The notes below the pieces were generated by a model. That model searched no databases. It was not told the origin of the DNA and worked only from the letters and a program-made list of their open reading frames with translations. The position numbers and the translations under genes were made by a program. A stretch of DNA of 35,107 nt from CAYOHR01 sp964512145 (GTDB taxonomy: Bacteria; Bacteroidota; Bacteroidia; Flavobacteriales_G; JALEGO01), in the NCBI GenBank assembly GCA_964512145.1, contig CAZEIM010000027.1, forward strand, positions 1 to 35,107. The letters are read 5' to 3'. This document shows, in pieces, positions 1-8,868 of this stretch (the stretch's first letter is position 1; every line of letters begins with the position of its first letter).

Positions 1-59
1 TCGAACCCCCAACCTTCTGATCCGTAGTCAGATGCTCTATCCAATTAAGCTACGGAGTC
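1..59 (-). tRNA. tRNA-Arg (anticodon ACG), partial
   Basis: On the minus strand the sequence begins GACTCCG (acceptor arm) at 59, followed by TA, a D arm GCTT...GAGC, and an anticodon arm TCTGA-CTACGGA-TCAGA. The loop gives anticodon ACG, so arginine. The T arm starts with GGGGGTTCGA and is cut by the left edge, so the 3' acceptor half is missing. A TAnnTTTG element lies just upstream. Confidence 0.93.
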
Positions 60-71
60 TAAAATTTTGAA

Positions 72-79
72 CAAAAATA
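72..79 (-). promoter_or_regulatory. candidate promoter -7 element of tRNA-Arg
   Basis: On the minus strand these bases read TATTTTTG, a full match to the Bacteroidota -7 consensus TAnnTTTG. It ends 12 bases before the tRNA 5' end, a suitable distance. I see no TTG -33 element at the usual spacing, so this is a candidate only. Confidence 0.45.
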
Positions 80-154
80 GTATATTTATGTATATGATTT
101 CTTTTAATTTTTTAAAATATTTAAAATTATCGAACCTTTATATTGTATAAAAAC

Positions 155-181
155 AAAAAGCCCTTCCTTAGAAGGGCTTTT
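155..181 (-). terminator. Rho-independent terminator of aceBA
   Basis: The arms AAAAGCCCTTC and GAAGGGCTTTT form an 11-bp stem around a CTTA loop, with A-rich and T-rich flanks so it could work in both directions. It lies about 22 bases after the aceA stop codon on the minus strand. Confidence 0.85.
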
Positions 182-203
182 AATATAAGGATAGTTTTTA
201 GTA

Positions 204-1499
204 TTAATGATTAAATTGTGCTGTTTCGGTAGAGCCTTCTAATGCCGTGGTATTTGTTTGTCCTTGTGTAACTACGGTTTGAACGGCATCAAAATACCCA
301 GTTCCCACAAAGGTTTGGTGTTTAACAGCCGTAAATCCTTGGCTTTGTAAGGCAAACTCTCTTTGTTGTAACTCAGAATAACCTGCCATTCCTTTAGCTT
401 TATATGATTTAGCTAACTCAAACATACTTGTATTTAAAGCATGAAAACCAGCTAACGTGATAAATTGGAATTTATATCCCATGTCAGCTAATTCCTCTCT
501 AAATGTAAGCATTTGTTGCTCATTTAATTTACTAGCCCAGTTAAATGAAGGAGAGCAATTATAGGCTAATAATTTATTAGGATATTTAGCTCGTATTGCT
601 TGCGAAAATTCTCTTGCCTCACCTAAATCCGGATGTGATGTTTCACACCAAACTAAGTCGGCAAATGGTGCGTATGATAAACCTCGGTCAATGGCTTGTT
701 CAATTCCATTTTTAACTTGGTAAAATCCTTCTGAAGTTCTATTTCCGTATATGAATTTCACATCGCGGTTATCGATATCAGAAGTAATTAAGTTTGCAGC
801 ATCGGCATCAGTACGAGCAATAATAAGTGTTGGCACTCCCATTACATCGGCTGCTAAACGAGCTGAAACTAATTTGTTAATAGCTTCTTGTGTAGGAACT
901 AATACTTTTCCTCCTAAATGGCCACATTTTTTAGCAGAAGATAATTGATCTTCAAAATGTACTCCGGCTGCCCCAGCTTCAATCATACCTTTCATTAATT
1001 CAAAGGCATTTAAATTTCCCCCAAATCCGGCCTCAGCATCGGCTACAATGGGTGCCATCCAATCTATTTCTGTTTTACCGTTCATCCAGGCAATTTGATC
1101 TGCCCTTCTTAAAGAGTTATTAATTCTTTTTACTACCTGAGGTACAGAGTTGGCAGGATACAAACTTTGATCGGGATACATTTCACCCGCTAAGTTAGCA
1201 TCGGCAGCTACCTGCCATCCACTTAAGTATATGGCTTTTAAGCCTGCTTGCACTTGTTGTACTGCTTGGTTTCCGGTTAAAGCTCCTAAGCCGGCCACAT
1301 AATGCTCATTATTTAATAAAACCCATAGTTTTTCAGACGTTAAAGTAGCCCAGGTGTACTCTTCATCAAAAGAGCCTCTTAGTTTTATAACATCTTCTGC
1401 TGTATAGGGTCTTTCAATTCCTTGCCATCTACTGGTTTGCCAATTGGCTAATAATTTATTAATCCTTTCTTCTTTGGATAATTTGGTGTTGTTTGTCAT
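204..1499 (-). CDS. aceA: isocitrate lyase
   Basis: The 431-residue protein is close to the length of E. coli AceA (434). It cleaves isocitrate to succinate and glyoxylate, the first step of the glyoxylate shunt, in the cytoplasm. The signature KKCGHLGG is at residues 190-197, with catalytic Cys192. Metal and substrate segments such as VADAEAGFGG (152-161) and HFEDQ (181-185) are also visible. The ATG start is 17 bases after the aceB stop codon, so the two genes form an aceB-aceA operon read leftward and ending in the hairpin at 155-181. Nothing in the sequence looks damaged. The call is firm because the whole protein reads as the AceA family and its partner is adjacent. Confidence 0.97.
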   Translation of the reverse strand: MTNNTKLSKEERINKLLANWQTSRWQGIERPYTAEDVIKLRGSFDEEYTWATLTSEKLWVLLNNEHYVAGLGALTGNQAVQQVQAGLKAIYLSGWQVAADANLAGEMYPDQSLYPANSVPQVVKRINNSLRRADQIAWMNGKTEIDWMAPIVADAEAGFGGNLNAFELMKGMIEAGAAGVHFEDQLSSAKKCGHLGGKVLVPTQEAINKLVSARLAADVMGVPTLIIARTDADAANLITSDIDNRDVKFIYGNRTSEGFYQVKNGIEQAIDRGLSYAPFADLVWCETSHPDLGEAREFSQAIRAKYPNKLLAYNCSPSFNWASKLNEQQMLTFREELADMGYKFQFITLAGFHALNTSMFELAKSYKAKGMAGYSELQQREFALQSQGFTAVKHQTFVGTGYFDAVQTVVTQGQTNTTALEGSTETAQFNH

Positions 1500-1516
1500 A
1501 ATAATAGGTTTTAAAA

Positions 1517-3109
1517 TTAAATAAATGAATAAGCTTGGGTAGTTAAGAATGATTGAAATTTTTCGGTATTTAATAAATTTTTAAAGAGTACGCTTGCCTT
1601 TTCAAAATTCCCATTTTCAAATCTTTCCTTACCAACGTAATCTTTTATTTTTAATAATTCTTCTTCCATCATTTCGAAGCACCATTTTTCTGTAATAGCT
1701 ACTCCTTTATCTGTTTTGCATTGGTGTTTTATCCACTGCCAAACTTGTGTTCTGGATATTTCAGCAGTAGCTGCATCTTCCATTAAATTATATATGGCCG
1801 CAGCACCGCTTCCCGATAACCACGATTCAATATATAATATACCTACATTAATATTTTTTCTTAAACCTTCTTCTGTGTTGTTTCCTTCGGGTATTCTCAA
1901 TAAATCTTCTTGTTTAACTATAACATCTTCTCTTAATACATGCCATTGGTTGGGTGTAGGCATATATTCATCAAAAATTGATTTAACCAAGGCAACCATG
2001 CCCGGATGCGCAACCCAAGTTCCGTCATGTCCGTCTTTTACCTCTCTTAATTTATCGTTTTTTACTTTTTCCATAGCTATTTGATTAGCTTCTGGATCGT
2101 TCTTAATAGGTATTTGTGCAGCCATACCTCCCATGGCATGGGTTCCTCGTTTATGACAAGTTTTAATAACCAATTGTGAATACGAACGCAAAAAATGTGT
2201 ATTCATGGTAACTAAATCTCGATTTGGCAATATAAACTGAGGAAAGTTTTTAAATTTTTTAATGAAAGAAAAAATATAATCCCATCTTCCACAATTTAAT
2301 CCAGCTGAATGTTCTTTTAATTCATATAATATTTCATCCATTTCAAATGCAGCCAAAATGGTTTCAATTAAAACGGTAGCTTTTATGGTTCCTTGAGGAA
2401 TATGGAGTGTATTTTGAGCAAAAATGAATATATCATTCCATAATTTGGCTTCAAGGTGACTTTCTAGTTTAGGTAAATAAAAATATGGCCCAGTTCCTCT
2501 TTTAATTAATTCGTGGGCATTATGAAAAATGTATAAGCCAAAATCAAACAAGGAAGCCGAAACCTCTTGACCATCTATAGTTATTCCTTTTTCTGTCATA
2601 TGCCAACCTCTTGGTCTAACCATTAAAACAGCTGTTTTTTCTTGTAATTGATACGTTTTGTTGTTTTCGGGATTTACAAAATGTATCGTTTTTCTAATGG
2701 CATCTTTTAAGTTAATTTGCCCTTGTATGTTATTGCTCCAAGTAGGAGCGTTGCTGTCTTCAAAATCGGCCATAAATACATTAGCTCCCGAATTTAATGC
2801 GTTGATAATCATTTTTCGATCTACCGGTCCCGTAATTTCTACTCTTCTATCTAAAATATCATTAGGTAATGGAGCTACTTTCCATTCACTGTTTCTTACG
2901 TGAGCAGTTTCAGGTAAAAAATCAGGCATTTCTCCATTATTAATTTTTTCTTCACGCGTTACTCTTTTATTTAATAAATCTAATCGGGTATTATTAAATT
3001 TCTGATGCAAGTTAACAATAAACTCTAATGCTTCAGGGGTTAAGATGTCTTTGTATTCCGGTTTTAATTCTTGGATTATTTGAACATCTAATTGGGTGTC
3101 GGTAGTCAT
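1517..3109 (-). CDS. aceB: malate synthase A
   Basis: This enzyme condenses glyoxylate with acetyl-CoA to give malate, completing the glyoxylate shunt with AceA. Family motifs visible are DFEDSNAPTW, MVRPRGWHMTEKG, CGRWDYIFSF and HAMGGMAAQIP, as in malate synthase A of about 530 residues. I chose the ATG at 3109 (MTTDTQ..., 530 aa); a TTG seven codons upstream would add MFYKLNR but is less likely. A promoter-like pair (TTG, 18 bases, TATTTTTG) lies upstream at 3182-3210, and a perfect 18-bp palindrome lies between it and the start. The gene is divergent from the ScfR-type regulator, which probably controls it (inference from family and position). Confidence 0.96.
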   Translation of the reverse strand: MTTDTQLDVQIIQELKPEYKDILTPEALEFIVNLHQKFNNTRLDLLNKRVTREEKINNGEMPDFLPETAHVRNSEWKVAPLPNDILDRRVEITGPVDRKMIINALNSGANVFMADFEDSNAPTWSNNIQGQINLKDAIRKTIHFVNPENNKTYQLQEKTAVLMVRPRGWHMTEKGITIDGQEVSASLFDFGLYIFHNAHELIKRGTGPYFYLPKLESHLEAKLWNDIFIFAQNTLHIPQGTIKATVLIETILAAFEMDEILYELKEHSAGLNCGRWDYIFSFIKKFKNFPQFILPNRDLVTMNTHFLRSYSQLVIKTCHKRGTHAMGGMAAQIPIKNDPEANQIAMEKVKNDKLREVKDGHDGTWVAHPGMVALVKSIFDEYMPTPNQWHVLREDVIVKQEDLLRIPEGNNTEEGLRKNINVGILYIESWLSGSGAAAIYNLMEDAATAEISRTQVWQWIKHQCKTDKGVAITEKWCFEMMEEELLKIKDYVGKERFENGNFEKASVLFKNLLNTEKFQSFLTTQAYSFI

Positions 3110-3150
3110 TCTATTTAATTTATAGAACAAATAAAAGAAATAAATTTTAA

Positions 3151-3168
3151 TTAGCGAAATTTCGCTAA
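3151..3168. promoter_or_regulatory. 18-bp perfect palindrome, probable operator for the ScfR-type regulator
   Basis: TTAGCGAAATTTCGCTAA is its own reverse complement over all 18 bases. It sits between the divergent aceB and regulator genes, just downstream of the candidate aceB -7 element and upstream of the regulator's -7-like element. Binding by the neighbouring regulator is inferred from position and from the habit of RamB/ScfR proteins of binding near glyoxylate or propionate genes. Confidence 0.7.
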
Positions 3169-3181
3169 AAAAATATTTTCA

Positions 3182-3210
3182 CAAAAATATGTTTATATTT
3201 GTATATGCAA
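3182..3210 (-). promoter_or_regulatory. candidate aceBA promoter (-33 TTG, -7 TATTTTTG)
   Basis: Read on the minus strand, TTG at 3210-3208 is followed after 18 bases by TATTTTTG at 3189-3182. This fits the Bacteroidota pattern TTG-N17-23-TAnnTTTG. Transcription would begin near 3178, about 70 bases before the aceB ATG, with the palindrome at 3151-3168 in the early transcribed region. Confidence 0.6.
3194..3201 (+). promoter_or_regulatory. candidate -7 element of the ScfR-type regulator gene
   Basis: TATATTTG matches TAnnTTTG on the plus strand. It ends only 3 bases before the ATG at 3205, so a transcript from it would be leaderless or would use the Met codon at 3235. No clear -33 TTG is seen. 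Confidence 0.3.
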
Positions 3211-4710
3211 TTAAATGAAGCCTTATTAAAGGCTATGTTTGGTTATAAGATTCGAAGTTTGCGCAATGCATTGGGAATGTCTTTGCACGATGTTTCGGAG
3301 GCTTGTGGTTTGTCTGTGTCTTACATTAATGAAATTGAACATGGCAAAAAATACCCCAAACCTCAAAAAATAATTGCATTAGCTCATGCATTACATTCGA
3401 GTTATGATGAGTTAATTTCATCGCAGTTAACAGGGCCATTTAGTCCTTTACAAAAACTGTTTGACTTACACATTTTGGATATTGTTCCTGTAGAGTTCTT
3501 AGGTATTGATCAGTCTGTTATTATCGATTATGTATTACGCGATCCTATTAAAGCTAATGCCTTAATTAGCACTATTGTTGAAATTGCCAGAAATTATGAG
3601 CTTCAACAAAGTGATTTATATTATAATATACTTCGATCTATACAAGAAACGCATGAAAATTACTTTGAAGAAATTGAAATAGCGGCTGAAAATACTCGTA
3701 AAAAATGTGGTATAAACAGAGAGTATTATATCTCAAAAGAAGCGTTATTAATCCTATTAAAAAATCAATTCAATATTGGTGTAGAAGAACCTTCTCATGT
3801 TTTTGTCGATGATTTAAAGTATTTACGATATATTTCTGTTCCAAAACAAAATAAAATTATATTAAATCCCTTACTATCGGATACTCAAAAAACTTTTGCC
3901 ATGGCCAAAGAATTAGGGTACAGAGTACTTGGGTTAAAAGAGGTAAATTTGGTTTCACCTATGGTTGAAATCACCTCTTTGGATGAGGTGATACATAATT
4001 TTAAAGCCTCTTATTTTGCCAGCGCATTGTTAATGGGTAAAAAACTCGTTTTATTAGATATTAAGAAAATAATTCGTCAAAAAAACTGGAACTCAAGCAT
4101 ATTGTTGGACATAATGAATAAATATGTGCATTCACCGGAGGTGTTTGTTCAACGACTTACCAATTTACTACCTAAGTATTTTAATTTAAAAAATCTTTTT
4201 TTCCTAAGGTTTGACTATGCTATGCGCTCAAATACCTTTAAGATTACCAAGGAATTTCATTTAAATAAATTACATAACCCTCATGGTAATGGGCTAGGTG
4301 AGGAGTATTGCAGAAGATGGGTGTCTATTAAAGCGTTGCAACAATTAGAAAAAAATATTTTAACGCATCATAATGATAATTTGGTTTCAATGGCTCAAAT
4401 ATCTAAGTATTATAATAGTGATAATCATTACTTTGTCATGACCATTGCACGAAAAAAAAACCGTCACGAAAACATGTTGAGCAGTGTGAGTTTAGGATTT
4501 CAGATTGACGAAGAATGGATTAATAATGTAGGATTTGCTCAAGATGAACATATTCCGGTTGTTACCGTTAATGAAACTTGCGCACGATGTCCAATAAGCA
4601 ATTGTATGGATAGGGCAGAGGCTCCACTTATTATTGAGAGGCAACAAAAACAAAATGAATTAAAAAACAAGATACAGGAACTTTTGGCAACCACCTTTGT
4701 AGGTTTATAA
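3205..4710 (+). CDS. XRE-type regulator of the short-chain fatty acyl (ScfR/RamB-like) family
   Basis: The protein (501 aa from this ATG) has an N-terminal Cro/C1-type helix-turn-helix over about residues 12-70 (FGYKIRSLRNALGMSLHDVSEACGL begins it, read in two parts). A long central IrrE/DUF955-like region follows, and the C-terminal region contains CARCPISNCMDRAEAP, the cysteine motif of the family. ScfR proteins include RamB of Corynebacterium, which controls aceA and aceB (established for that family). Divergence from aceB with a palindrome between them supports the same job here. The first possible start is a TTG at 3199, but the ATG at 3205 is preferred; Met at 3235 is a further option because it directly precedes the HTH. 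It may sense an acyl-CoA (inference). Confidence 0.87.
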   Translation: MQLNEALLKAMFGYKIRSLRNALGMSLHDVSEACGLSVSYINEIEHGKKYPKPQKIIALAHALHSSYDELISSQLTGPFSPLQKLFDLHILDIVPVEFLGIDQSVIIDYVLRDPIKANALISTIVEIARNYELQQSDLYYNILRSIQETHENYFEEIEIAAENTRKKCGINREYYISKEALLILLKNQFNIGVEEPSHVFVDDLKYLRYISVPKQNKIILNPLLSDTQKTFAMAKELGYRVLGLKEVNLVSPMVEITSLDEVIHNFKASYFASALLMGKKLVLLDIKKIIRQKNWNSSILLDIMNKYVHSPEVFVQRLTNLLPKYFNLKNLFFLRFDYAMRSNTFKITKEFHLNKLHNPHGNGLGEEYCRRWVSIKALQQLEKNILTHHNDNLVSMAQISKYYNSDNHYFVMTIARKKNRHENMLSSVSLGFQIDEEWINNVGFAQDEHIPVVTVNETCARCPISNCMDRAEAPLIIERQQKQNELKNKIQELLATTFVGL

Positions 4711-4723
4711 TTAAATAATCTAT

Positions 4724-5617
4724 TTACTCTTCTTCTTTAGGTGTATCATCGGCATCATTAACATCTATAAATATTTCGAGTAGTTTTTGAATTTCTTCAA
4801 CCTTATTTAAATAACCTAATTTTTCATAAGAATAGCTTAAGTTGTTAAGCACTCGCTTTATGATGGAGTTGTTAGAGCAAGGGTTGTAATATTTGGTATG
4901 AGCTTCTATTTTAAGCTGTTTTAAAAAATAATCGATATCCCGTTTATTTAAAACAGAACCTTTATTAAAAGGGTTTACATAAAATAACACCTTGTTTTTA
5001 TCGTCCGAAAAGGGATCTATATATGCAATAATAAAATGTCTTGGAAGGTTAATTCCGTATACCGGAATATTGAGCGATTGAGCAATAATCATATATAATA
5101 TAGACAAAGAAACCGGAGTTCCTTTTTTTGTCTCTATTACATCGCTTAAATACGAATTTTGAGGGGCGTGATAATTGGTGGTATTGCCCGTAAAATTATG
5201 TACACTAAATAAAATATGGTTAATTACTTTTATCTTTTCTAATGCGGTTAACTGATCATTTAACTCTAACCATACATCTCTTTTTAGTAATTCAATAAAT
5301 TGTTGAATTTTATGGATATCAATATCAGGGTATTGATATCGGTTAATCCATAACATCCCTTCAAGTAAATTATCACTATGCTTATTTTTCCATTCTGTTA
5401 AATGATGTTTTAAGTGCTCAAATTGTATATTATGGATTATTTCTTCTATTCTATTTTGAAATACTACTCCATACGAAAAGTTTTCCCAGGCATTTTCTAA
5501 TAATGGAATAACTTCAGGCCCATAATCACAAAGCTTTGTTTTTATGTGAAGATAAATTTGCTCATCGGGATCATCCAACAAACGCAGCATAGCTTGTATT
5601 TCATCTTCCTTTAACAT
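4724..5617 (-). CDS. SirB1/YchA-family protein with transglutaminase-like domain
   Basis: A 297-residue protein whose central segment, beginning near KKGTPVSLSILYMIIAQ and continuing through INLPRHFIIAYID, matches the Transglut_core2 (SirB1 N-terminal) fold. The C-terminal part has a short helical-repeat character (NNLSYSYEKLGYLNKVEEIQKLLEI) like TPR-type tails of this family. The usual catalytic Cys of true transglutaminases is not evident, which is common in this family, whose molecular function is not settled. No signal peptide is seen, so it is probably cytoplasmic. It converges with the ScfR-type gene, 13 bases away, and lies 129 bases downstream of the uridine phosphorylase gene on the same strand. 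The family call is fairly sure; the role is unknown. Confidence 0.8.
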   Translation of the reverse strand: MLKEDEIQAMLRLLDDPDEQIYLHIKTKLCDYGPEVIPLLENAWENFSYGVVFQNRIEEIIHNIQFEHLKHHLTEWKNKHSDNLLEGMLWINRYQYPDIDIHKIQQFIELLKRDVWLELNDQLTALEKIKVINHILFSVHNFTGNTTNYHAPQNSYLSDVIETKKGTPVSLSILYMIIAQSLNIPVYGINLPRHFIIAYIDPFSDDKNKVLFYVNPFNKGSVLNKRDIDYFLKQLKIEAHTKYYNPCSNNSIIKRVLNNLSYSYEKLGYLNKVEEIQKLLEIFIDVNDADDTPKEEE

Positions 5618-5746
5618 AAGGTCTTTAACGAACTAAAATATGAAATGTTTCCTACTAAAGTACATGGGAATAACTTGTAGTACTATGATACATGGTAAAA
5701 TATATAAACAAAATATTGTTAGAAACCTCTATAATGAGGCAAATCG

Positions 5747-6613
5747 TTATATCCTGTCAAGCACAATTTCAACCAACTTTTTCATGCTGGTTTTATAATC
5801 TTTACTAAACTGTTTTTTATATCTATTGGCAACCACTAAACAAACCGTTAGTGCTTTATGTCCTAATAAGTTTGATAATCCATATAATGCAGATGTTTCC
5901 ATTTCATAGTTTACAATTCGTTGATTCTTGAACCGGTATGAATTTAGTCGCTCATTAAAGTTTGGTAATTTAGTGTTAAGTCGCAAAACCCTGCCTTGTG
6001 GACCGTAAAACCCATTCGCTGTAATGGTAATGCCTTTATGCATATCAAACCCAATTTTATGGAGCAATGCTTCGTTAGCCGAAGTTAAATAAGGGGTGCA
6101 AATATCGTTGTGTAATTCGGTATACTTCATAAAATCAGCTATGAGCATTTCTTCCAAAGCATCTTTTTTTCGTTCGTAAAAGTTTAGTGTTCCATCAATT
6201 CCAATGGAATGTTCCGAAACAATATATTCATCTACTCCAATATCTTCTTGCAGAGATCCACATGTTCCAATACGAACAATTTCAAGACTTTGAGTGTTTT
6301 TTTCGATATTTTTTGAAACAGGATCTATATGTATGGAGGCATCCAGCTCATTTAATACGATATCGATATTATCCGTGCCAATTCCGGTTGAAAGTACTGT
6401 AATTCTTTTTCCTTTGTATATACCTGTACACGTTTTAAATTCTCTTTTCTGAATCGTAAATTCTACCGAATCAAAGAAATCAGAAATCATTTCCACCCGA
6501 TTTTGGTCGCCTACTACAATTACTTTAGCGGCAATGTGTTCTTTTTTGAGTCCTAAATGGTATACCGATCCATCTTCATTTAATATTAATTCGGAACTTT
6601 CTAAGTGACCCAT
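5747..6613 (-). CDS. uridine phosphorylase / nucleoside phosphorylase
   Basis: A 288-residue member of the PNP_UDP_1 superfamily, which cleaves nucleosides with phosphate to a free base and ribose-1-phosphate in nucleoside salvage. Visible motifs are VVGDQNRVEMIS near the N terminus, STGIGTDNIDIVLNEL (phosphate/ribose site), VRIGTCGSLQ, and the ribose-binding NYEMETSALYGLS. The first part matches the Bacteroidota uridine phosphorylase type better than PNP, but the exact base preference cannot be read from sequence. The ATG at 6613 is 41 bases from the divergent protease gene. I see no full TAnnTTTG element in that short gap. Confidence 0.88.
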   Translation of the reverse strand: MGHLESSELILNEDGSVYHLGLKKEHIAAKVIVVGDQNRVEMISDFFDSVEFTIQKREFKTCTGIYKGKRITVLSTGIGTDNIDIVLNELDASIHIDPVSKNIEKNTQSLEIVRIGTCGSLQEDIGVDEYIVSEHSIGIDGTLNFYERKKDALEEMLIADFMKYTELHNDICTPYLTSANEALLHKIGFDMHKGITITANGFYGPQGRVLRLNTKLPNFNERLNSYRFKNQRIVNYEMETSALYGLSNLLGHKALTVCLVVANRYKKQFSKDYKTSMKKLVEIVLDRI

Positions 6614-6654
6614 ATGGTTAATTTTTTGTATTTTTAAATCATTAATTTAAGTCA

Positions 6655-8868
6655 ATGGTTAAAAAAATAACACTATTATGTATATTTTTTGCAAATATAT
6701 TCAATGAATCTTATTCACAACGAGTAAGCAATCAATATAACTCATTTAAGATGCCTACTCCTGATATCAAAAAACTGTTAGATGAAGACAAATTAAATGA
6801 GTTGGATAAAACTAAACCCTATCGATTTGGAATAAGTTACGATGTGTTGATTTCAATTCACCATCAACCAAATCTTGAAATTTTACCCAATGGTAAAATG
6901 AAATCGACATTTACAGTTAAAGCTGATACAGCATGTAAAAGTTTAAATTTTAGGTTCAAGGTGTTTTCACTTTCTGAAGATGCTCAACTCATTATTAAAA
7001 ATGCCAAAGGTGAAAAGTTTTTAGGGACATATACCTACCAACACAATTCTAAACTGAGAGTATTTTCTACCGGAATTTTATTAGATTCAATCGCTATTTT
7101 TGAATTGTACGAAAACATTAAACCTGCTTTTGAGAGTGAGCTTGTGTTAGATCAAATAACCTATGGCTATAAAAGTTTATTAAAATCTAATTTCGGATTG
7201 GGAAATTCTGGTTCATGCAATGTAAATACAATCTGTCCCGAGGGCAATAATTGGAGGGATCAAATTCAATCGGTAGCTATGATTGTTGAGGGAGGTTTTG
7301 CAGGATGCTCGGGTGCTTTAATAGCCAATACTTGTAAAAATACCACGCCCTATTTTTTAACAGCAAATCATTGTTTAACCGGAGATGAAAATTCTTGGGT
7401 ATTTTTATTTAATTGGGAAAGTCCCGATTGTTCCACCAATACAGCCGGAAGTTTAAATCATACTATTTCAGGTTCTCAGGTGATATCCAGTTCAAGTTGG
7501 TCTGATTTTGCGCTTTTGGAGTTATCGGCTACTCCTCCGGATTCATTTAATGTGTTTTATTCAGGATGGAATAGGCAAGAAATCCCAGCCTTACAAGCTA
7601 CTGCTATTCACCATCCTGCTGGGGATGTTAAAAAAATTTCCTTTGAAAACGATCCCTTAACTACATCCGGAAATTTTTGGAGAGTAAATGATTGGGATAT
7701 GGGTACCACCGAAGGAGGTTCTTCCGGTTCCCCTTTGTATAACGAGCAAAAACAAATTGTTGGACAACTTTACGGAGGGTGGGCTGCTTGTGGTAACGAT
7801 GAATATGATAGTTACGGAAAATTTAGCAAATCTTGGGATTATGAAGCAAATGCTTCACAACATTTAAAAACTTGGTTAGATGCTTGCAATACCGATGAGA
7901 TTTTTATTGATGGGTACAACCCTGCTTCCGCAGTATTGTATAATAGGGATATTCAATTGGTGAAAATTATAAATGTAGCCGAAATTCTTTGTTATGAAGA
8001 TATTGAGCCGCAAATTGTTGTGAAAAATGTGGGCATTGATACCGTTCTGTATTTTGAAGCATTCTATCAAACACTAGATACATTCAATACTGTAAACTTT
8101 TCGTGTTTTTTACTTCCGGGTATGGTTGATACTTTTTTATTGCCTTCTATTCCTAACATTACTCAATCAGAAGATACTTTACATATAACGGTTTTTAATC
8201 CTAATGGCTTAGTCGATTTAAATCTTTCAAACAATACCTTGCAAAAGCCACTTTTTTCATTTATCGATCCGGTTTACGTACGATTTCAATTATTAACCGA
8301 CAGCTGGGGTTCTGAAGTATCTTGGAATATTCAGGACTCTACCAGCCGAATATTTTATGAATCGCCTTTTTATCCTGATGTTACAGGAGGCGTATTGTAT
8401 TCTGATAGTTTTTGTCTAAATAGAAATACATGCTACACGTTTACCATAAACGACAGTTATGGCGATGGACTAAGTTTAAATACCGGGTATTATTTATTGC
8501 AGAACTCGTATTTTGATACCTTAGCCTACATTTTAAATGTTAACTACGGTTTTCAAGAAACACAATCATTTTGTGTCGTAGATACTACTTATGTTATATA
8601 CACACCTGAGTATAACGAAATATTAAGCAAAGTGCAAGTATATCCCAATCCTAACAACGGTGTTTTTTATGTTAAACACGATTATTTTGTTCAATCGATC
8701 GAAATTTATGATTTAACCGGTCGAATTATTTATACAAACTCAACATTACATCAACAACTGGTTGAAGTTTTTATGCCCGAAACGAATGGCTTATATTTGT
8801 TGCGTGTTTTATATAAAGATGGAAATGCACAGCAATTTAAAATTATAAGTAACCCAAATGATTACTAA
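6655..8868 (+). CDS. secreted trypsin-like serine protease with T9SS sorting domain
   Basis: The 737-residue protein starts with a signal peptide (KK, then a hydrophobic run ending near ESYSQ, residue 22). A propeptide-like region follows. The S1 protease domain spans about residues 200-410, with His239 in FLTANHC, Asp284 in SDFALLEL and Ser357 in GGSSGSP. The spacing and Cys-rich pattern resemble lysyl endopeptidase-type S1 proteases; specificity is not certain. After a spacer of about 250 residues comes a type A T9SS C-terminal domain (VYPNPNNGVFYV ... IYDLTGRIIY ... GLYLLRVLY) over the last 78 residues, so export by the Por system is expected. The FAD gene downstream overlaps its end by 11 bases. 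Confidence 0.92.
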   Translation: MVKKITLLCIFFANIFNESYSQRVSNQYNSFKMPTPDIKKLLDEDKLNELDKTKPYRFGISYDVLISIHHQPNLEILPNGKMKSTFTVKADTACKSLNFRFKVFSLSEDAQLIIKNAKGEKFLGTYTYQHNSKLRVFSTGILLDSIAIFELYENIKPAFESELVLDQITYGYKSLLKSNFGLGNSGSCNVNTICPEGNNWRDQIQSVAMIVEGGFAGCSGALIANTCKNTTPYFLTANHCLTGDENSWVFLFNWESPDCSTNTAGSLNHTISGSQVISSSSWSDFALLELSATPPDSFNVFYSGWNRQEIPALQATAIHHPAGDVKKISFENDPLTTSGNFWRVNDWDMGTTEGGSSGSPLYNEQKQIVGQLYGGWAACGNDEYDSYGKFSKSWDYEANASQHLKTWLDACNTDEIFIDGYNPASAVLYNRDIQLVKIINVAEILCYEDIEPQIVVKNVGIDTVLYFEAFYQTLDTFNTVNFSCFLLPGMVDTFLLPSIPNITQSEDTLHITVFNPNGLVDLNLSNNTLQKPLFSFIDPVYVRFQLLTDSWGSEVSWNIQDSTSRIFYESPFYPDVTGGVLYSDSFCLNRNTCYTFTINDSYGDGLSLNTGYYLLQNSYFDTLAYILNVNYGFQETQSFCVVDTTYVIYTPEYNEILSKVQVYPNPNNGVFYVKHDYFVQSIEIYDLTGRIIYTNSTLHQQLVEVFMPETNGLYLLRVLYKDGNAQQFKIISNPNDY

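Noticed and set aside
5726..5739. CCTC...GAGG hairpin after the uridine phosphorylase gene as a terminator
   Set aside because: Only a 4-bp stem with no long T run downstream; too weak.
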